From Chloroflexota bacterium (GTDB taxonomy: Bacteria > Chloroflexota > Anaerolineae > Aggregatilineales > Phototrophicaceae): a DNA stretch of 64,000 bases. The first letter of the stretch is position 1. Each line of letters begins with the position of its first letter. A program made the position numbers and the translations under genes. Under the pieces are notes generated by a model. It did not search any database and had not been told where the DNA came from. It saw nothing but the letters and a program-made list of their open reading frames with translations. Of the stretch, positions 47,085 to 54,944 are shown in pieces. The DNA lies in assembly GCA_028875245.1 (NCBI GenBank), contig JAPPEU010000026.1:33802-97801 (forward strand), in the 5' to 3' direction.

Positions 47085-48236
47085 TCATGGTCTGGAAACG
47101 GAATTGAACAATTGCTGAAACTCGCGCAGCGCGCTGCGGTCGGTCAAGCTGGCGATGTAATCGGCGACGACGCGATGGGTCGCTTCGTCAGCCAGTTTGG
47201 CGCGGTAGTCATCCGGCAGTTGACGCGGCTCGCCGATATAACTGGCGAACAAAGCCTGGATGAAATGTTCAGCGCGGGTCTGCATGCGGACTATTCTAAA
47301 ATGGCGATACATGTTGTGGAAGAGAAAGTCCTTCAATTCTGTATTGAGCGCGTCTTGCTCGGCGCTGTGACGGACGAGCGGCTGCGGCTGCCGCTGAATG
47401 TCCATTGAGTCCCGCGGGCCCAGGGCTGCGATCTGGCGCTCGCTTTCATATAAGACGTCATCGACCAACTGCCCGACCAACTCACGGATGATATTGTGGC
47501 GCGAGACATCGTCCAGCGCGCCGCCAGCCCAATTGATGCGCTCAACAACGCGGCGCCATAGCCCGAGTTCCGCCAATTGCTCAACGTGAATCAAACCCGA
47601 TTGCAAGCCGTCGTCAAGATCATGCGCATTGTAGGCGAGCTCGTCCGCTACATTGGCGATTTGGGCTTCGAGCCCCGGTCCGGTTTCCTGGGAGATCTCG
47701 CGAAAGGCGCTGCGGTCGTAAGCGGTTTCATGCTTGGCGATGCCTTCGAGGGTCTCAAAGGTGAGGTTTAGGCCGTTCCACTTGGGATAGCGCTGCTCCA
47801 GCTTGGTCACCACACGATAGCTCTGATGGTTGTGATTGAAGCCGCCCTGGTCGCTCATCAACTCATTGAGCACATCTTCGCCGGCGTGCCCAAAGGGCGG
47901 GTGTCCCAAATCATGGGCCAGGCAGATCGCCTCGACCAGATCTTCGTTGGCGCCCAGCGCGCGCGCCAGCGTGCGGCCGATCTGCGCTACTTCCAGCGTG
48001 TGGGTCAGGCGCGTTCGATAATAGTCGCCGGCGTCATTGACGAAGACCTGCGTCTTGTATTCCAAGCGACGAAAGGCGGCTGCATGCACGATGCGGTCGC
48101 GATCGCGCTGAAAGGCGGTGCGATAACGCGGTTCCGGCTCATGATGAAGGCGCCCGCGCGAATGCCGGCTGAACAGCGCAAAGCCGGCCAGCGAATTCAG
48201 CTCGTTGTCTTCCAATTTCTGCCGCAGTGAGCGCAT
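47085..48236 (-). CDS. dgt: dGTPase-like HD-domain triphosphohydrolase
   Basis: This 383-residue protein has the HD metal-site motifs RLTHTLEVAQIGR (first His), AHDLGHPPFGHAGE (HD pair) and a later DELAYNAHDLDDG (last Asp). Early segments AFRRLEYKTQVFVND are typical of dGTPase-like proteins. The family hydrolyses dNTPs to nucleosides and triphosphate. An in-frame ATG lies 15 codons upstream (48281), but GAGGGA five bases before the ATG at 48236 favours the shorter form. It is followed by the kinase gene. Confidence 0.92.
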   Translation of the reverse strand: MRSLRQKLEDNELNSLAGFALFSRHSRGRLHHEPEPRYRTAFQRDRDRIVHAAAFRRLEYKTQVFVNDAGDYYRTRLTHTLEVAQIGRTLARALGANEDLVEAICLAHDLGHPPFGHAGEDVLNELMSDQGGFNHNHQSYRVVTKLEQRYPKWNGLNLTFETLEGIAKHETAYDRSAFREISQETGPGLEAQIANVADELAYNAHDLDDGLQSGLIHVEQLAELGLWRRVVERINWAGGALDDVSRHNIIRELVGQLVDDVLYESERQIAALGPRDSMDIQRQPQPLVRHSAEQDALNTELKDFLFHNMYRHFRIVRMQTRAEHFIQALFASYIGEPRQLPDDYRAKLADEATHRVVADYIASLTDRSALREFQQLFNSVSRP

Positions 48237-48361
48237 AACATCCCTCGCCGCTATTCTAGTCTCCCCGGGCGAATCGCGCATCCTGCAAGCGCCGCGCCTC
48301 TGAATTGCAGTATACTTCGTTACATTCCGGGAATTGTTACGAGCGCGAGGGTGGTGCGGAT

Positions 48362-49204
48362 ATGACTCGGGTCATCGCCTTATTGACGGATTTTGGGCAA
48401 GAAGACATTTATGTGGGAACGATGAAAGCCATGATGCTGAATATCTGCCCGTCAGCGCAGATCGTAGATATCACCCACGCCATTCAACCGCAGAATGTGC
48501 GGGAAGCCGCTTTCGCCTTGTTGAACAGTTATCACAGCTTCCCGCAAGGGACCGTTTTCTGCGTCGTGGTTGACCCCGGGGTGGGGAGCGACCGCCTCGC
48601 AATCGCGGTCAAAAGCCGGGGCTATCAGTTTGTCGGGCCGGACAATGGCGTCTTGAGTTATGCCCTCGCGCATTTGGCTGCGGATTATGAGGCGGTGAAA
48701 TTGGAGAATCCGAAATACCAGGCAGAATCGATCAGCCACAGTTTTCATGGCCGCGATATCTTTGCGCCCGCCGCGGCTCATTTGGCGCAGCGGCCGGAGC
48801 TGTTTGCTTCACTGGGCGGCGCGTTGGAGACGATTGTCAGCTTCCCGTTGCCGGAGTTGAGTTTTGCGCGGCAAAGATTGATTGGCGAAGTGATGCACAT
48901 TGACCATTTTGGCAATATCATCACCAGCATCGGCGCCTTTCATTGGACGGGCGACGAGGCGCTGCGCTTGTCTGCAGTATGGAGTCAGGCGATACCGACG
49001 CTGGAACTGTCCGCGCGGGCGGCTAATATCACCATCCACAGCCACACGGTTCACGGCATTTCACACGCTTATTATGAAGTGGCGCCGGGGGAAATCCTGG
49101 CGCAGATTGACAGCAACGGCTTCCTCGAAATCGGCGCCAACCAGGATGACGCCGCCGACCGGCTGGATGTGCAATTGGGCGATAAAGTTATGCTGCGTCT
49201 TTGA
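48362..49204 (+). CDS. SAM hydroxide adenosyltransferase (SAM hydrolase, DUF62 family)
   Basis: This 280-residue protein matches the DUF62/fluorinase-like family. It opens VIALLTDFGQEDIYVGTMKA and contains VDPGVGSDR, FVGPDNGVLSYAL, FHGRDIFAPAAAHLA and HIDHFGNIITSI. These hydrolases split S-adenosylmethionine to adenosine and methionine using hydroxide. An upstream in-frame ATG would add 19 residues, but the conserved N-terminus and a GAGGG upstream favour 48362. It is divergent from dgt, with a TATACT at 48311. Confidence 0.92.
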   Translation: MTRVIALLTDFGQEDIYVGTMKAMMLNICPSAQIVDITHAIQPQNVREAAFALLNSYHSFPQGTVFCVVVDPGVGSDRLAIAVKSRGYQFVGPDNGVLSYALAHLAADYEAVKLENPKYQAESISHSFHGRDIFAPAAAHLAQRPELFASLGGALETIVSFPLPELSFARQRLIGEVMHIDHFGNIITSIGAFHWTGDEALRLSAVWSQAIPTLELSARAANITIHSHTVHGISHAYYEVAPGEILAQIDSNGFLEIGANQDDAADRLDVQLGDKVMLRL

Positions 49205-49581
49205 AGGCGGGGGCGCAAGCCGGCGCGAGCGGCGCCAATATTTGACAAGGCGACGCGCATGTGTTCCAATCTAATATCAATTCCGTTTGGTATGGTAAAC
49301 TATTTGTGACAATCTTGTTTCCCGCAACAACTTCACTGCAATCTCACGCAGCCGGTCAGCGAAGCTCGAGAAGCAGCTTGGCTTTTGCGAAGTTTGCCGC
49401 GGCTTTGCCGGCAGACAGCCGGCAGATAGGATAGGAGCCGCAACTGTACGTCAAATGGTGAGAAAGGGGTTATATGAGCGGATTCATTAAAGGCAAGGCG
49501 TGGCGAAGGGTCGATCGACCGGGATGAATCGCCTCGTGTACATTCGACGGTCAATCATTAATGAGTAAGGAGAAATTGAAA
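49205..49581 (+). other. Long leader / regulatory gap before the sugar ABC operon
   Basis: This 377-bp region has no confident gene. It contains a TTGACA at 49242 without a matching -10, AT-rich sequence around 49270-49310 and small inverted repeats (GCCGGCAGACAGCCGGC near 49409). An AAGGAG belongs to the next gene. A 17-codon ORF preceded by AAAGGGG lies at 49474-49527; I cannot show that it is translated. No known riboswitch pattern was recognised. Confidence 0.4.
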
Positions 49582-50823
49582 ATGAAGAAAACTGTCCTTG
49601 GCTTGATGGCGCTGTTGATGCTGCTGACCGGCGTCACAATGGCCCAAGATGTGACGCTGGAATTCCAGCAATGGTGGGAGCCGGAATTGCCAGCCGGTTC
49701 TTTCCGCGCGATTTTGGATGATTTTGAAGCGGCCAACCCGGGCATTAAGGTCGTGACGATCAGCGGTCCCTACCTGACCACGAAGGACCAAATCATCGCG
49801 AGCGCGGCGACCGGCACGATGGCCGATGTCGTCGGCCTGGATGGCGCTTGGGTCAATGTGCTTTGGAAGCAGGGCGCGCTGCATAGTCTGACGCAGGCTA
49901 TGGCCGACGCAATGTACGATGACAGCGAGTTGGCGGCGCAGATTCAGCTGGCTGGGGAGACCTATATGATCCCCATCGCCAACTTCATCTATCCGGTCTT
50001 CGTCAATCTTGACATGCTGGCGGCGGCCGGCATCGACCCGCCGTCAACGCGCGCTGAATTCGCCGCGGCGGCCGAAACCCTTACCGACCCCGACAACAAT
50101 GTATACGGCTGGGCGCAGCCGCTTTCGCTGGAGCAGCCCAACGGCATTCAGAATGACACGATGTCCTGGCTCTGGGCCACTGGCGGCAGCATGCTCGATG
50201 ATATGGGCCAGCCGAACCTGGTCGGCAACGAGATGCTCGCCGACGCGATGGCGTATATCAAGGGCCTGCACGATGCCGGCGTGGTCGCGCCGGGCGCTTT
50301 CGCGATGAAGGAGAATGAGAAGGTCGAGGAATTCGTCAACGAGCGCGTCGCCATGATCATCAACACGCTGGCGCACTTCACCCTCATTCGCGAGCGCAAC
50401 CCGGATCTGAACTTCGATATCACTGCGCTGCCGGCCGCCGAGGGCTACGATGGACCGCGCGGCTTGCCCTACGCCTCCTGGGGCATTGGCATCGGCGCCA
50501 ACACCGAGCACAAAGCTGAAGCCTGGAAGCTGATCGAATACCTGGTCAGCGTCGAAGGCAACACCAAACTGACCTCGATTGCGAATGCCTTCCCCGGCAA
50601 CGTCAACGCCACGCCGGACTTCATTCAAACGGATGAGCTCTTCATGACAGCCTTCGAAATCTTCCAGGAAGGCTATCTGGCCAACGAGTTCACCGGGCTG
50701 CCGGCTGCGGAAGAGTTGATGCGTCAATTCGACGAGCCCTTCCAGTTCTATCTTGAAGGCGAAATTGAATTGGAAGAGTTCCTGGAAATCGCGCAAGAAG
50801 AATGGGAATCGATCTTCGAGTAG
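49582..50823 (+). CDS. Sugar ABC transporter, extracellular binding protein (family 1)
   Basis: This 413-residue protein has a signal peptide (MKKTVLGLMALLMLLTGVTM) without a lipobox Cys. It has the MalE/UgpB-type fold: VTLEFQQWWEPELPAGSFRA, FEAANPGIKVVTIS, ASAATGTMADVVGLDGAWV and an EAWKLIEYLVSVEGNTKL C-terminal motif. An AAGGAG nine bases before the ATG decides the start. It is first in an operon with two permeases, an aldolase and a sugar kinase. No ATPase gene is present, so it probably shares a MsmX-like ATPase encoded elsewhere. The sugar is unknown. Confidence 0.9.
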   Translation: MKKTVLGLMALLMLLTGVTMAQDVTLEFQQWWEPELPAGSFRAILDDFEAANPGIKVVTISGPYLTTKDQIIASAATGTMADVVGLDGAWVNVLWKQGALHSLTQAMADAMYDDSELAAQIQLAGETYMIPIANFIYPVFVNLDMLAAAGIDPPSTRAEFAAAAETLTDPDNNVYGWAQPLSLEQPNGIQNDTMSWLWATGGSMLDDMGQPNLVGNEMLADAMAYIKGLHDAGVVAPGAFAMKENEKVEEFVNERVAMIINTLAHFTLIRERNPDLNFDITALPAAEGYDGPRGLPYASWGIGIGANTEHKAEAWKLIEYLVSVEGNTKLTSIANAFPGNVNATPDFIQTDELFMTAFEIFQEGYLANEFTGLPAAEELMRQFDEPFQFYLEGEIELEEFLEIAQEEWESIFE

Positions 50824-50956
50824 GTATTTCACCCCCATCCCATACCCCTCCCCATGAAGAGGGAGGGGCTTGGCTTGTAGCACACGCTACCCCTTCCCTC
50901 CCTGTGGGGATGCTTCCACATAGAGATGTGGAAGGGGCCGGGGGATGGGGGTGACT
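50824..50956. repeat. Hairpin-forming CCCCATCC repeat inside the sugar-transport operon
   Basis: The ends TTCACCCCCATCCC (50828) and GGGATGGGGGTGAC (50943) are complementary, and an inner CCCTCCCC...GGGAGGGG pair forms a second hairpin. Further inner blocks (GGGATGCTTCC, GTGGAAGGGG) resemble 2670-2705 and 40370-40395. It occupies the whole spacer between the binding-protein stop and the permease ribosome site. Confidence 0.72.
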
Positions 50957-50968
50957 TGCGGAGTTTAC

Positions 50969-51901
50969 ATGGAAATGTCTCAGGCGCGCGACATCTCTGA
51001 ACCAGCGAATATCGCCTGGGAGCAGAGGAAGCGCAAACTTCTGCCTTATGGCTATCTTTCGCCGACGCTGCTTTTGCTCGCGGCGTTGACTGTAATTCCA
51101 ATCACAACTGTCTTCCTCTATTCCCTGGTCGACAACGTCATCGTCAACCCGAACCCGCCGGTTTTCGTCGGTCTTGAGAATTATGAAGAGGTGCTGACGA
51201 ACCGGAAATTCCGCGGCGCGCTCAGCAATACGATGTACTTCTCCCTCGTCAGCGTCGCGGTGCACTTCATCATCGGCTTGTCATTCGCGCTGCTGCTGAA
51301 TTCGCGCCTGCTCAGCGCGAACGTCAAAGCGGTCTTCCGCGTCATTTACATTCTGCCCTGGGTCTTTACCGCGTCGATCATCGCTATTTTATGGCGTCTC
51401 CTGCTGAACCCGCATGGCGTCATCAATTTTGTCCTGCTTGAGCTGAGCATCATCCCAGAACTCAACGAGTGGCTTTCCGACCGCAAATTGGCGTTGAATG
51501 CGGTGACTTTCATCAACATCTGGTCGGGTTATCCCTTTTACATGGTCAGTTTTCTAGCCGGCTTGCAGGGCATTCCCGACGACCTCTACGAATCGGGGCG
51601 CGTTGATGGCGGCAATGCCTGGCAGCTCTTCCGTCATATTACGCTGCCTCAGCTCAGGCCCATCATTATCAGCCTGGCCCTGCTGGACTTCATTTGGACT
51701 ATTCATCAATTCACTTTGATCTGGATGACCACCGGCGGCGGTCCCTTGCGCTCCACCGAAGTGTTAAGCACTTATACCTACAAAGCGGCCTTCAGCTCGC
51801 ATGAGTATTCGATCGCGTCCACCATCGCCATGGTGATCCTGGCGATTTGCACTTTCGTGGCCATCTTTTACGTGCGCAGCCAGCGAATGGCGGACGAATA
51901 A
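50969..51901 (+). CDS. Sugar ABC transporter permease, MalF type
   Basis: This 310-residue permease has six membrane spans and the EAA loop YESGRVDGGNAWQLFRHITLPQLRP near residue 220, the contact point for the ATPase. It begins with a 30-residue charged segment. ATG at 50969 has GGAG six bases upstream; an in-frame start further upstream lies inside the repeat and is rejected. It works with the next gene as a heterodimer. Confidence 0.92.
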   Translation: MEMSQARDISEPANIAWEQRKRKLLPYGYLSPTLLLLAALTVIPITTVFLYSLVDNVIVNPNPPVFVGLENYEEVLTNRKFRGALSNTMYFSLVSVAVHFIIGLSFALLLNSRLLSANVKAVFRVIYILPWVFTASIIAILWRLLLNPHGVINFVLLELSIIPELNEWLSDRKLALNAVTFINIWSGYPFYMVSFLAGLQGIPDDLYESGRVDGGNAWQLFRHITLPQLRPIIISLALLDFIWTIHQFTLIWMTTGGGPLRSTEVLSTYTYKAAFSSHEYSIASTIAMVILAICTFVAIFYVRSQRMADE

Positions 51902-51902
51902 A

Positions 51903-52745
51903 ATGATCGGCAGCCGCAGGCAGATTCTAGTCAGAAAGATACTGGTATGGATTGCGCTGATCCTCGGCGCCTGTTTTTCTGGCTTGCCCGTGCTATGGAT
52001 GGTGGCATCGTCTTTCAAATCCAATCTGGAGATTTTCGCATATCCGCCAGCCTTAATCGACCACTCGTTTTCCTTTGACGCCTACCGGGCGGTGTTGGGC
52101 GATCCGGCGCGCTTGCGCTTCTTCTTCAACAGTTATCTCGTCGCCATCCTGGTGACGATATGCACCGTTGTCACCAGCATCCTGGCGGGGTACAGCTTCA
52201 GCCGTTACGATTTCCGCTTTAAGCGGACCTTGAACCTCATCATCATCGGCGTCCAGTCCGTGCCGCCTATCACGTTGATGATTCCCTATTTTGGGCTCAT
52301 CGTCTGGCTGGGCATCTACAACTCCTATACCGCGCTCGTCCTGACTTATATGGTGTTTACGCTGTCCTACGCAATCATCATGATGACCGGCTATTTCAAT
52401 ACGCTCCCGCGTGATTTGGACGAGGCGGTCATGATCGACGGCGGCGGCAGCTTTGTGACGCTGTGGCGCATTCTGGTGCCGATATCGCTGCCGGGGATTG
52501 TCGCCGTCGGCGTTTATACTTTCATGCTGGCTTGGAACGAATTCCTCTTCGCGCTCACCTTGACGCGCACGAATGACATGCGTACTGTGCCGATTGGCAT
52601 CCACTTGCTCATGGGGCAGCATTCCTTTGAATGGAACCAGATGCTGGCCTTGAGCGTGCTCGGCTCGCTGCCGGTGCTGATTCTGTTCCTCTTGTTCCAA
52701 CGCTATTTCATCGCCGGTATGTCCGCAGGCTCCGTAAAGGGGTAA
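51903..52745 (+). CDS. Sugar ABC transporter permease, MalG type
   Basis: This 280-residue permease has six spans and the EAA loop DEAVMIDGGGSFVTLWRILVPISLPG near residue 178. Typical MalG-type segments include PVLWMVASSFKS near the N-terminus and AWNEFLFALTLT in the fifth span region. It begins two bases after the MalF-type stop. It is followed within 49 bases by the aldolase gene. Confidence 0.93.
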   Translation: MIGSRRQILVRKILVWIALILGACFSGLPVLWMVASSFKSNLEIFAYPPALIDHSFSFDAYRAVLGDPARLRFFFNSYLVAILVTICTVVTSILAGYSFSRYDFRFKRTLNLIIIGVQSVPPITLMIPYFGLIVWLGIYNSYTALVLTYMVFTLSYAIIMMTGYFNTLPRDLDEAVMIDGGGSFVTLWRILVPISLPGIVAVGVYTFMLAWNEFLFALTLTRTNDMRTVPIGIHLLMGQHSFEWNQMLALSVLGSLPVLILFLLFQRYFIAGMSAGSVKG

Positions 52746-52793
52746 ACTTCGCCCGCGAGATTTATCCGACCAATACGAGATGAAGATGCCACT

Positions 52794-53654
52794 ATGTTAC
52801 TGAACATGAGAGATCTGCTGGCGGTCGCCCGCGCGAACAGCTTCGCGGTGCCGGCTTACAATATCAGCAGCAGTATGCTGCTTAAGGGCGCGCTTGAAGC
52901 GGCGGAAGAAGCGCGAGCGCCAGTCATCATCGCCATCCATCCCGATGAGCTGGCTTTTGTGGGTACGGCTTTTGTCACCATGGCGCTGGAAGAAGCAAGA
53001 CATGCCTCCGTGCCCGTCGTCGTTCATCTGGATCATGGCTCCTCCGTGAAGCAGATAATGGGCGCCATCCGCGCGGGCTTCACTTCCGTCATGATCGACG
53101 CTTCCGAGCTGCCCCTGGACGAGAACATCGCCGCCTGCCGGGAAGTGACGGAACTGGCGCATGCGGTGAATGTTTCGGTCGAAGGCGAGCTGGGCACCAT
53201 CGGCGAGCTCGACGAGGAGGCGGAAGCGGGCGCGGAAGAAGTGGTCTTTGTCAAGCCGGAGGAAGTGAAACAGTTTGTGGATGCCACCGATGTTGATACT
53301 CTGGCAGTCGCGATCGGCACCTCGCACGGCTTGTATCCCAAGGATATGAAACCGGAAATACGCCTGGACTTGCTCAAGGACATTAGCGCGAAGGTGGAAA
53401 TACCGCTGGTTTTGCATGGCGGCTCCGGCAATCCGGACGCGGAAATCGCGCAGGCGGTGGCCTTGGGGATATGCAAAATCAACATCTCCGCCGATATGAA
53501 GAATGCTTTTTATCAGAAAGCGCGCGAAGTTTTGAATAACCCCATTCTGCGGGAACCGAGCAGCATCTATCCCGCCTGCATTGATGCCATGAAGGCAGTC
53601 TGCCGCCAGAAGTTTGACCTGTTCAGCAGTACCGGCAAGGCTGACTTGTATTAG
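52794..53654 (+). CDS. Class II ketose-bisphosphate aldolase (fructose/tagatose type)
   Basis: This 286-residue protein has the class II aldolase core: FAVPAYNISSSMLLKGALEAA, VVVHLDHGSS (Asp for catalysis and a zinc His), ASELPLDENI, VEGELGTIG, IGTSHGLYP (zinc His), LVLHGGSGNPD (zinc His in LHGGSG) and NISADMK for phosphate. All zinc and phosphate residues are present. It cleaves fructose-1,6- or tagatose-1,6-bisphosphate to triose phosphates; the motif set resembles GatY/KbaY and short FbaA. The next gene is an ADP-dependent sugar kinase that could supply the bisphosphate. Confidence 0.92.
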   Translation: MLLNMRDLLAVARANSFAVPAYNISSSMLLKGALEAAEEARAPVIIAIHPDELAFVGTAFVTMALEEARHASVPVVVHLDHGSSVKQIMGAIRAGFTSVMIDASELPLDENIAACREVTELAHAVNVSVEGELGTIGELDEEAEAGAEEVVFVKPEEVKQFVDATDVDTLAVAIGTSHGLYPKDMKPEIRLDLLKDISAKVEIPLVLHGGSGNPDAEIAQAVALGICKINISADMKNAFYQKAREVLNNPILREPSSIYPACIDAMKAVCRQKFDLFSSTGKADLY

Positions 53655-53662
53655 CGGCGATT

Positions 53663-53735
53663 GTAGGGGCGAGGCGGTGACGAGCCCGAAAATGTATCGT
53701 ATCGTTAAGACGGGCGAGACAAGTCTCGCCCCTAC
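53663..53735. repeat. Compact copy of the GTAGGGG palindrome
   Basis: The core runs from GTAGGGGCGAGGC to GTCTCGCCCCTAC. A perfect hairpin GGCGAGAC-AA-GTCTCGCC lies inside its right half. It ends 15 bases before the kinase ATG and stands where a ribosome site would be expected. Confidence 0.78.
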
Positions 53736-53750
53736 AAATTCCCATCTGTT

Positions 53751-54932
53751 ATGAGCGAGCAAATCGCGCTCGGCTTCTGCAACAACGTCGATTATGAGAT
53801 CATCTGGGACGCCGACATAATTGCGGATTTGACGCTGCGCCACCGGATCGGCGCGGGTGAACCCGATTCGCGCATCACAATCCAAACGGAGCGCGACCTC
53901 ATCGTTTCCATTCTTGGCTTCATGGGGGCGGGCGAAGGAGGCGAGCGCTTCGTCAGCGGATCGGATATCATTGAGCGGCTCGCCGCGCGCTTTGAGAAGA
54001 AAGTCACCTTGGGCGGGACCTCCGTGCGCGCCGCCATCGCCATGCAAAAACTGGGCTACGCGTCAACGCTGCACTTGATCACACAGAACGAAGACGTGCG
54101 CCGCCTGCTGCCCCCGGGCTGTCCATACGTTTGCAGCAATGCGGGCGATAGTTTCTATCCGCATCTCATCGTACAGTTTGACGAAGGCGACCGAGTGCGA
54201 GCGGGCGACATTGATATCCGCGCGCGCCAGTCCAATCGCCTCATATATCATTACAATGCCGATAGAATCGCCATGAAGCTGAGCCCGGACTTCGCCGACC
54301 TGCTATCCGGCGCTCGCGTTCTTCTGATATCGGGCTTCAACGCAATGCAGAGCGGACGGCTGCTTGCCAAACGGTTGACGGCCGTCTCGCGCATGCTGGA
54401 GCGGCTGCCAGCCGACGCCACGGTATTTCTTGAAGACGGCGACTATTTTGATCCCTCGTTTCGGCGGCTCATTTACCGCGCGCTCGGGCCGAGATTGGAT
54501 GTCTACAGTTTGAATGAAGACGAGCTTCAGGCGCATCTCCAGCGCAAGGTAGCGCTGCAAGACGCCGGCCAGGCGCGGCGGGCGCTGGACGATCTGCACC
54601 GGCTCATCCCCGCCAAGACTATCGTCTTGCACACGCGATATTGGGCGCTGGCGCATGGCGAGCGCGCCGCCCACTATGCAGCTGCGCTGAAGGCGGGCGT
54701 CACCATGGCGACGACGCGCTTCCGCTATGGCGACGGCTTTACAGCCGCGAATTACCGCGAGATCGAGAAGCGCGCGGCCCCCGCCGAATATACGCAGTGT
54801 GCCGCGGTCATCAATACGGCGGCGGACAGTCTCTTCTGCGTGCCGGTCGCGGCTGTGGAGCAAAGCAACGCGACAACCATCGGGCTTGGCGACGCCTTCG
54901 TCGGCGGCTTCCTGCCGGCGCTGCTTTCCTGA
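53751..54932 (+). CDS. ADP-dependent sugar kinase (ADP-PFK/glucokinase family), ribokinase fold
   Basis: This 393-residue protein resembles the ADP-dependent phosphofructokinase/glucokinase family. It has KKVTLGGTSVRAAIAMQKLG (substrate-site GG region), LISGFNAM, FLEDGDYFD, SLNEDELQAHL (NxxE-type motif binding metal/phosphate), IVLHTRYWALAHG and TIGLGDAFVGGFLP (GxGD with the catalytic Asp near residue 381). The family is best known from archaea and a few bacteria. It follows an aldolase and a sugar importer, so a hexose-phosphate kinase role is likely, though glucose or tagatose-6-phosphate cannot be excluded. No Shine-Dalgarno is seen before the ATG. Confidence 0.77.
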   Translation: MSEQIALGFCNNVDYEIIWDADIIADLTLRHRIGAGEPDSRITIQTERDLIVSILGFMGAGEGGERFVSGSDIIERLAARFEKKVTLGGTSVRAAIAMQKLGYASTLHLITQNEDVRRLLPPGCPYVCSNAGDSFYPHLIVQFDEGDRVRAGDIDIRARQSNRLIYHYNADRIAMKLSPDFADLLSGARVLLISGFNAMQSGRLLAKRLTAVSRMLERLPADATVFLEDGDYFDPSFRRLIYRALGPRLDVYSLNEDELQAHLQRKVALQDAGQARRALDDLHRLIPAKTIVLHTRYWALAHGERAAHYAAALKAGVTMATTRFRYGDGFTAANYREIEKRAAPAEYTQCAAVINTAADSLFCVPVAAVEQSNATTIGLGDAFVGGFLPALLS

Positions 54933-54944
54933 GCGGATCGCGCC

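Noticed and set aside
49474..49527. 17-codon ORF with AAAGGGG upstream as a leader peptide for the sugar operon
   Set aside because: It has no repeated regulatory codons, and no terminator or alternative hairpin follows. Kept only as a remark.
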